Assembly (NCBI GenBank): GCA_023630585.1
Contig: CM042548.1
Span: forward strand, 4,015,527 to 4,079,526
Length of the DNA stretch: 64,000 bases
Direction of reading: 5' to 3'
DNA from: Cranoglanis bouderius
Taxonomy: Eukaryota > Chordata > Actinopteri > Siluriformes > Cranoglanididae
Positions within the stretch are counted from its first letter, which is position 1. Each line of letters begins with the position of its first letter. Of this stretch, positions 56,530 to 64,000 are shown in pieces. Both the position numbers and the translations under genes were made by a program. A model generated the notes under the pieces. It was given only the letters and a program-made list of their open reading frames with translations, was not told where the DNA came from and made no database searches.

Positions 56530-59500
56530 GCTGCATTGGGACAGAGCAACACTCTTTATGTTATTCAGTAGTCCATTGTCCCACTAAAGTGTAGGGTCAC
56601 TACGGCCCTGACCCCTTATTGAGACAGGAGAGAGCCGCTAGTCTCCTGTGTAATAGGATTATTTCTAAGATGTGGGCCTGCGCTGATTTCTTTTTCAAAG
56701 GAAGCTTGAGATGCTCAACAGGACTTGTTAACTTATTTTTCCACCTTAGCTGAAACAAATGTATCAACAACTGGGACGCTGCTGGATTTTGGCTGTTGTC
56801 TTCAGGCTGGATCCTATTAGATGCAGTTTAGGAGCTAGTGTAATGCCATTACTAGATTTATCACCTGGTCAGGTTGAGGGTTTAATGTCTGGGCTTAGTT
56901 ACAGAAAGGCTTTTAAGAAGCAACTCAACGGAGAGTGCTATGAGAAAAAAATTTGTTTGTAGAGTTTAATGTGTTATGCTGGAATTGTTTTATGCGCAGT
57001 GCCTAACAGGGTTTGCATTAAGGCCACAAAGTAACGAAATACTACACTTCAGCTAATGTTTTATGCAATTGATGGGATGGTTGAATATCAAAATTGATAT
57101 TACATACACACACTCCGGGGCTTTCTTAAAGACTTTAACAGAGACCTTGATGAATTCCTCAAGGCAAGCGTTTAAGTCACGGAAAAAGCATACATGGCAT
57201 AGACACTCATGAGTTCGCCACAGGCTGCGGTGCAGACAGACCGCTTCTTAAACACCATCGCTGTCTGGCTTGCACTCTTCAAGAGGGTGCTCTTAGGTGC
57301 ACTTAAGGCTGAGTAGTCCTCACACACACACACACACAAGCCTGGCCTGGGATCCAGAGGTAGTGTAGAGAGGGGCGACGGATGGGCGGTCAGACAAAAG
57401 GTCCATTAGGAACAGACAGGGCCAGGCTCCTGTACAAAACCACAGGGGGTTTATCACCAGAAAGAGAGAGGGAGGGATTGATATGATGGGAGCAGGTGAG
57501 AGAACAGTTTGAAGAAGTGGAGTTTGATGAGAGTGTTTTTGGCAACACAGGTCACAGTGTCATCCTTGGAGATAGTAAATGTGTGTGTGTGTATGAAAGT
57601 GACAGAAAGTGATGGAGAAAGTCATTTCTAACATGTGTGTGTTCAGATTTATAATATGTGAATATTTATATGGATATATTTGTATCCATATACACACACA
57701 CACATATGTACAAATAAAGTTCTAAAATTTCATTTTTAAGGTTCTTATTTATTTGTTTGTATTTTAGTGTTCTTTCACCACTTGTTTTCTGATTTATAGG
57801 TAAAACAGAAAAATTGGCTAAATACCACATTTGATTAGCAGTACTGTTTTTCACATAGCCAATTTATTTCAAAACATGGCTACAAATTGTACAAAGCATT
57901 GATGTATTGATTAAATGCAAACAAAACCCCCAAAACTTTCGACTAGATTAAATATTCTTTAAATCTTCTTTCACCCACAAAACCTTAACACCTGTTAACA
58001 CTTCTGAGAAAATGTTGTAGATGACATACTATTAGTATATTAGTATATTTTGATATACTAATTAGTATGTTTATATGTGATTTCAAACACTGAGATGTGA
58101 CCTTATGCATGCTGATTATTTTAATATATGGCGCCTCGAGTTTCCTGTTTCGCTGCTCCACTTCCTTCCGGAACAAGAGGGATGGGATACAATGTGCTAT
58201 TGTTAGATCTGTTCTATTTTAATGGACACACTGCTGACAGCTTCTGCCTTCATGTCTGATGATAATACACTTGGGTTTTGGTGTCACTTACAAACAGGAG
58301 GCAAACAAAGTGTAAGTTTTTGAAACGAAGTCACATTTGCCAAGCCCTGTAACCAGTTTTAAACACTGAACAAAAACAATGCTTTATGTGTTTCTCTGTT
58401 TTGACACAAAATAATTAAAATATACTGGAGGACTAAAAAATATTCAGATGTGAATTTACTTGGCCTGAAGTCGGCACCAGTTTATAAGAAAACAAAGAAG
58501 AGTGAACATTCAAGGACAAATAAAACTGAGAATTTGATTGTAAGGACTTGATGGAAATGTCGTTATTGTAGCATTGAACCGGTAGTTGGGTACTCTCTTG
58601 GGGGCACTGTTGTTCAACCTTTAGTCCTGTTTAGAAATTTTAGTCTTGACTGCACTGTCTTCTTACCTTTACCTTTGCACCTTCCAATCTAAAATTTAAT
58701 ACTTTTAAATATTTCAAACAACGAACTGTTTTAGACATATCACAACTTGTCGGACTCTATTACAGCATAAGCCTAATAGGATGCTGGCACAACACTGGAA
58801 TATAGAATTGGCAACTATCCATCATCCACTTTCATTTTTGTCACCTGACTCTTTCTGACTACAAACAGGGCCATTGCATCTCTCTCTCATGACCCTCATG
58901 TCTGTATTAATCTCAGTGTCGCCAGCCCTGCTGCCCCATGGTGAGAAGTCTGCAGGCGGCTAGTTTCAGATAGCAGTGGGCAGCTCGACTTGAGCACTGT
59001 TAAGCCTTCATCACATCCAAAAAGGAATAACATGTGCTTGTTCTCAGCCAGCAGCCTTGACTCAAAAATTATTCTGAGTTATGAAATTGTTTGGCACCAG
59101 AAGAAAACGGAATGGGCGCCAGACATGAAACACTACCTCTGTGAAGAGAGTTAAACTAGGAAGCTAGAATAACTTGAAATCCAGTGTTGGGTTTTGGTCA
59201 CTATCAGTGCTTTAAGCGTGATGATCAAACAGGGAGAATCTCAGTATGCACTTTTTGTGAAGGTTTAAGTAAAGTTTTTCCATGTCTTCTTAGCTAAATT
59301 TAAATTTGAATGTATTTAAAACTTTGATGTGATAAAAATGCGAACCTTTGCTTGGTCTTGGGTTAAAAGTATAGTGGGTGCAGTAGTGTAAAAGCATGCA
59401 CGCCTTCTTCATTTTGACACTATAATACCTCAAAATTACTTATCTGATAAAAAGACGATGAATGTTCTCTTCTTCTGTGGAGGTTTGACCAGAGCACTGC

Positions 59501-59969
59501 TCTGCTTAGTTAGGAATTATGAGGATTAGGGGGAGAAAAAAAAACAGGCAAATTCATCTTCTTGTTTTATCAAAGTCATGATTGGACCTCTGTGTGCCTT
59601 TAAATAAATACTTCTTCCAAAAATGCAAATGGATAATGAATGAATGTCAACCAGTTAGCAAGATTTAACCATTGTAATGGGACTGTAGGCGATTTTGCAT
59701 TTACTTTTGAGCAAGTATTACAGAAGTATGAGACTTTTGGAAAATGTCGTAGGCAAGGACATTTTAGGCGATCTTACACAACTTAAAGTTACAGCTTTAT
59801 GTCTGTCAGTCACAAACTGCTACCACTGGAGACTCCTTCCATCATACCAACAGTTATACCCTATTATTGAGTTGTTACTGTGGAAACAATAGAGAGAAAC
59901 ATAACATTAGGAGCACATAAACCTGTGATTTGACTTGCAGTCGGAACTGCTGTAAGAGCTGCTGTTATA
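56530..59969. other. Repeat-poor non-coding region
   Basis: No exon is supported. Complex blocks at about 56560-56690 (CAGGAGA...TCTCCTG inverted pair, SOX-like CCATTGTCC) and 58830-59110 stand out as enhancer candidates. The remainder is ordinary AT-rich intergenic or intronic DNA. Confidence 0.35.
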
Positions 59970-61473
59970 CAGTCATGTGAAAAAATAAGTACACCCCGAT
60001 GGAAATTGTTGCCTTTTTTGACATAGTTGGACAAGCAAACATTTGATCATTTATGAAACAGTGCCTATTAATAAAGTTGATATACTTAAACAAATCCAGA
60101 AGGAAAACAAGCTTTTTCAATCATTTATTCAACAGAAATATCAATAAGAATGTGATATTCTTTTGTGGAAAAGGTAAGTACACCCTTGGCCTCAAAAAAC
60201 TACTGTAGTCCCTTTTAGCAGAAATAACTTCTTGTAGGTTTTTTTTCATAATTGTCCACCAGGCTTATTGGAATTTTCGACCACTCTTCAATGCAGTATT
60301 CTTTCAGTTGCAAGATGTTTGAGGGTTTTCTTGCATGCACTGCCCGTTTCAAATCCCCCCACAACATTTCAATTGGATTTCTTCTTTTTAAGCCATTCCT
60401 TGTAGGATTTGCTAGTGTGCTTAGTATCATTATCCTGTTGAAAGGTCCACTTTTGGTTCATCTTCAACGTTCGGACAGATGGCCTCGCATTAGCTTCAAG
60501 CCCTCTTTGATATGATACAGAATTCATAGTTGAATCAATGAACACAAGCTGTCCAGTCTATGAGGCAGCAAAGCAACCCCAAACCATAACATTTCCACCT
60601 CGTGCTTCACAGTTGTTATGAGGTGCTTCTCATGAAAAGCTGTCTTTGGTCTGCATCAAACATGTCTGCTGTTACTGCGGCCAAACAACTCTATCTTTGA
60701 TCCGCACGTTATTCCAAAAGGCCAGGTCTTTATCTATATGGTCATTGACAAACTAGTCTTGCTTTAATGTTTTTTTAGACAGCAAAGACTTTTTCCTGGC
60801 ACGTGTCCCATACAAGTTAAATTTGTTCAATCTCTTTCCGATTGTAGAAGCATGCATTTTGACACCAACAGTTGCAAGACTTCCTAGCAGATCCTGTGAT
60901 GAAATTTTGTGGTTCTTGTAGACTTCTTTTTGAAATCGTTTGAAATCTGTGCAATTTGTAGATTATTTTCCTTACAGTGGAATGTATATTTCAAATAGTT
61001 TGGAGATTCATTGGCAGACTCATAGGCATCCACAACCTTTTTTTCTGAAGGCCTTACAGAACTCTTTAGATCTTGGCATGATGACACCACACACCTCAAT
61101 AGCAAAGGGAATACCGGACACTAGATATGAGAGGTATAAATAAGACAGGTTCCACCTGCAGTCCCTAAGCAGGCACTAATCACTGACACCCAATCTTGAA
61201 TACCTGAATCTAATTTTATGTATTTGAAGGTGTGATAAATGTAGGGGTGTACTTACTTTTTCCATGCGACTGGTCTGTTTTTTGTTAATTTAAATTGTGA
61301 AAATTACTACAAAATGTCGATTTTGTCATTTGATAGTGTATCAACTTTATTAATAGGCACTGTTTCAAAGAGGATCAAATGTTTGCTTGTCCAAATATGT
61401 AAAAAACAAAACAAACAATAAAAAAAAAAAAAAAACAATTTCCATGGGGTGTACTTATTTTTTTCACATGACT
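59970..61473 (-). mobile_element. Degenerate Tc1/mariner-like transposon
   Basis: Ends CAGTCATGTGAAAAAATAAG and its imperfect complement AGTCATGTGAAAAAAATAAG, each followed by TACACCCC, are terminal inverted repeats. On the minus strand 60215-60430 retains RNPIEMLWGDLKRAV, the catalytic glutamate region of a Tc1-type transposase. Many stops show it is dead. Confidence 0.85.
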
Positions 61474-61839
61474 AGAAAATGCACCAATATCTTCTTAGCA
61501 ATTCAACAGTGCTGCGATATAAGGAATGGCTGACTGGCTTTGGTGTATTGTACATAAAAAGTCATATTTGCTGATGAGGAATGTTTTATGATAGTGACAT
61601 ATTCCACATTCATCTTTCAGAAAATTACAAATTCTTTAATGTACTAAATCTTTATTTTCCGAAAGATTTGACATGATTTGAACCCTTTTTCTCTATTTAC
61701 AAGGCAGCAGAGCTTGTTGCTAATTCCTTGTGTGACGTTGTGTGATGTATAGCAGCATCCACTGCTTGTTTGTGACGGCTTGTTGTGGACAAATATCTAC
61801 TGGCTCCAGTTTTCTATCTGTGTTCTGAAGAACGAGGAA

Positions 61840-62000
61840 TATTTGAGTATGTCTCCCTTTTTTGTTTAAACTTTCACAAGGCCACCCAGCACTCCAGTGT
61901 TTACTGGCACTCTGGCTTTTTCGACGATAACTTGAAATCAGCGTCCACAAAAGCCTTTCATCCTCCTTGTATCTTTCTGTGTATTCTAAATACTGTCAAG
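61840..62000. promoter_or_regulatory. Candidate conserved non-coding element
   Basis: Repeat-free, complex block (CTTTCACAAGGCCACCCAGC, AAAAGCCTTTCATCCTCC). An overlapping open frame is incidental and lacks splice sites. Confidence 0.25.
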
Positions 62001-62149
62001 AGACAAGACTCACACACACACACACAACCAAGCATACAGCTCTCATGGTTAGAAAGAATAGGTCGTTTTCCCTGACAGACCACAGTGTTGTTTAAAAGGC
62101 TTTTCATAGTCTGAGGCATGTCATTTTGTATAAGGGGGACAAGAAGAGA

Positions 62150-62670
62150 CAGGCCAGCTCTCGCTCCAAAAGAAAATTTTAATTGATTTGTGGGAGTCGT
62201 AAATTTAGCAGAGACAGTTCTTTTTTTCCAGCGTTTAGGGAAGGATAAAATTTTTTACAGCTGTGGGCTACAGTGCAGTAACTTTATGTACCAAAATCAA
62301 GCCTCCACTCTCCAAAGCAAACATGCTCCAACGCCCGAACAATTAGCATGATGAATTGGAACGGTGATAAATGTTCAACGGCTAGTTGTTTTATTTCAAC
62401 ACAGCCTCACAGGCACTCTCTATTTTGCTAGAAGCAATACATGAAGCATATGAAATCTCCTCAAGTGAACGGCGCATTTCCCATCATTGGGCTTTCTCAG
62501 AGTCTGTTGGGAAAATCGAATTTGAGGTTTAAACTGAGTTTCCCCTTGCAAAGACGGCAATTATTTTTTCTCATCAAATGCCAGCCCTCTCTCTTGCCTA
62601 AACCTTGGTGGAGGGGGACTGTGAACTATGAACTAATCTCCCATTAACGGGTTATGTCTTTGCCATTAAC
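62150..62670. promoter_or_regulatory. Candidate conserved non-coding element
   Basis: About 500 repeat-free bases with several TAAT/ATTA cores in balanced context (AATTTTAATTGATTTGTGGG, CGAACAATTAGCATGATGAA, CTCCCATTAACGGGTTATG). This composition is typical of long developmental enhancers; no open frame is supported. Confidence 0.35.
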
Positions 62671-62993
62671 TATCTGTGAGGATGCATTGAATTTTCTCCT
62701 CTTGGGGTGTTACAGTTTGAAAATCTCACAGTATGATAACCTAGTAAAAAATATCATGGTATCATGGGTTTAATTGACCAAAAAGTCAGTGGTCAACATA
62801 TAGTGAAAAAAATATTACGAATTCTTTTTCTTTTTCCGAAGTCTTGTCTCTTAGCACGTCCTTGTATGCATAATAAAAACCAAAAGGAAAAAGAATGTCA
62901 GTATTGGGCATGTTTTTGTTATAAGTTGAAAAAGAAAGTGGCTGTGAGGAATATACTGTATATGGCCAAATATATAATATTTATTGGCCACTA

Positions 62994-63520
62994 GATGGCC
63001 AAAGGTATGTGGACACCTGACCAATCACACTCATGTGTAGGTGAACATCACATTCCAAAATTAGTTCCTTATTGCTGTTATAATAACCTCCACTGTTCTG
63101 GGAAGGCTTTCCTTCCCAGAATTTTGGATCATGGATGTGCGCATTTGCCCATTCAGCAACAAGAGCATTAGTGAAGTCAGGCACTGATGTTGGGCAAGAA
63201 GTCATGGCATGCACTCTGCATTCTAGTTTATCCCAAAGGTGTTAATTGGGGTTGAAGACAGGGCTCTGTGCAGACCACTCGAGTTCTTCCACACCAACCT
63301 TGGCAAACCATGTGTTCATGGAGCTAGCTGTGTGCACGGGGGCATTGTTATGCTGGAACAGGTTTGGGCCCTTTAGTTCCAGTGAAGGGAAGTTGTAATG
63401 TTACAGCATACAAAGACATTCTAGACAATTGTTTGCTTCCCAAACTTTGTGGCAGCAGTTTGGGGAGGAACCACATATGGGTATGATGGTGCAGGTGTCA
63501 ACATACTTTTGGCCATATAG
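62994..63520 (-). mobile_element. Tc1-like element remnant
   Basis: GGCCAAAGGTATGTGGACACC at the left and its complement (GGTGTCAACATACTTTTGGCC) at the right form imperfect inverted repeats around 530 bases with decayed transposase-like text on the minus strand. 63521-64000 holds no recognisable feature. Confidence 0.75.
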
Positions 63521-64000
63521 TGTATATCCATGTTACCTGTGCCGAGAAATAGAGTTTGCTGTAGTATGATATTGGGGGACTTCAGAGAGACAGAGTTGTG
63601 AAATTCTTTATGTGTCACAGCCAGACACAAAACAGTTGAGAGCCACTGGATTTAGGAACTTGATTGGGTAAACATCAACAGTTAGAGTAGTGACAGACTG
63701 AGAAACCGTGAGACTGTAACAACCCTATTCTCCTCAAATTAACTTCAGTCACTGACCAAGTTGAGATGTCTCTAAGATAATACAGATACACCTCACAGAA
63801 AGATTTAGGGGCAGAGCCAAATGTAGATAACAGCCATTGTCTCAAGTTAACAATACTGCATGAACACAAGTGATTTTATATTGTCTCCAGCAGAATAGCG
63901 TAACTTTGAACACTTCCTTTAAGATCTGACTCCTAAAGCATGTAGGTGCTCCCTCCCAACACCCCTTCACCCTTCCAGGTCTAAAATAAACTCATTACAG

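Noticed and set aside
60252..60515. Plus-strand frame in 60252-60515
   Set aside because: It is antisense to the transposase remnant of the 59970-61473 element.

Overview
The window looks like nuclear DNA of a teleost fish, most likely an ostariophysan such as a catfish. The evidence is the density of Tc1/mariner-type transposons, tRNA-derived SINEs, solo LTRs and long microsatellites, short phase-1 exons, and gene families that teleosts expand: AIG1/GIMAP-like GTPases and a stonustoxin-family fragment. It is not prokaryotic. Most long open frames are microsatellite or repeat translations.

Layout. 1-7,700 is repeat-rich and gene-poor. A segment of about 2.1-2.5 kb is present twice (about 480-3,010 and 5,445-7,560). 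7,735-44,130 holds three plus-strand paralogues of one gene family, reconstructed from splice sites and phases. Gene 1 (8434-19942, 16 coding exons, 584 aa) carries three tandem copies of an alpha/beta module encoded by an exon pair, then a C-terminal exon that is the out-of-frame remnant of a GIMAP exon. Gene 2 (27673-33213, 8 coding exons, 573 aa) carries one module, linkers, a probable coiled coil and an open AIG1/GIMAP-like domain whose P-loop lysine and G3 glycine are missing. Gene 3 (41012-43833, 3 coding exons, 191 aa) carries one module, has lost a splice donor and now reads into a hydrophobic tail; a dead GIMAP exon remnant follows at 44018. All three have a GAAAGTGAAAG interferon-response-type element upstream, within homologous promoter sequence. 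They look like an interferon-responsive, fast-evolving family in which one module is duplicated and the GTPase domain is repeatedly lost.

A truncated start exon of a stonustoxin/verrucotoxin-like gene lies in the 5' intron region of gene 3 (38161-38286). From about 44,940 a different gene begins: a promoter with three CCAAT boxes, a GC box and a TATA-like box drives a small first coding exon at 45107, followed by two phase-compatible exons at 46119 and 48090. A Tc1-like transposon with 201-bp inverted repeats and a frameshifted transposase sits in its second intron (46430-47952).

From about 49,700 to 64,000 repeat density drops. There are no convincing genes, but there are several compositionally complex non-coding blocks that look like conserved regulatory elements. 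I infer that this is a large intron or gene desert with developmental enhancers. Further Tc1-like remnants lie at 59970-61473 and 62994-63520.

All gene models are hand-built from splice consensus, reading phase and similarity between copies inside the window. No database search was possible.
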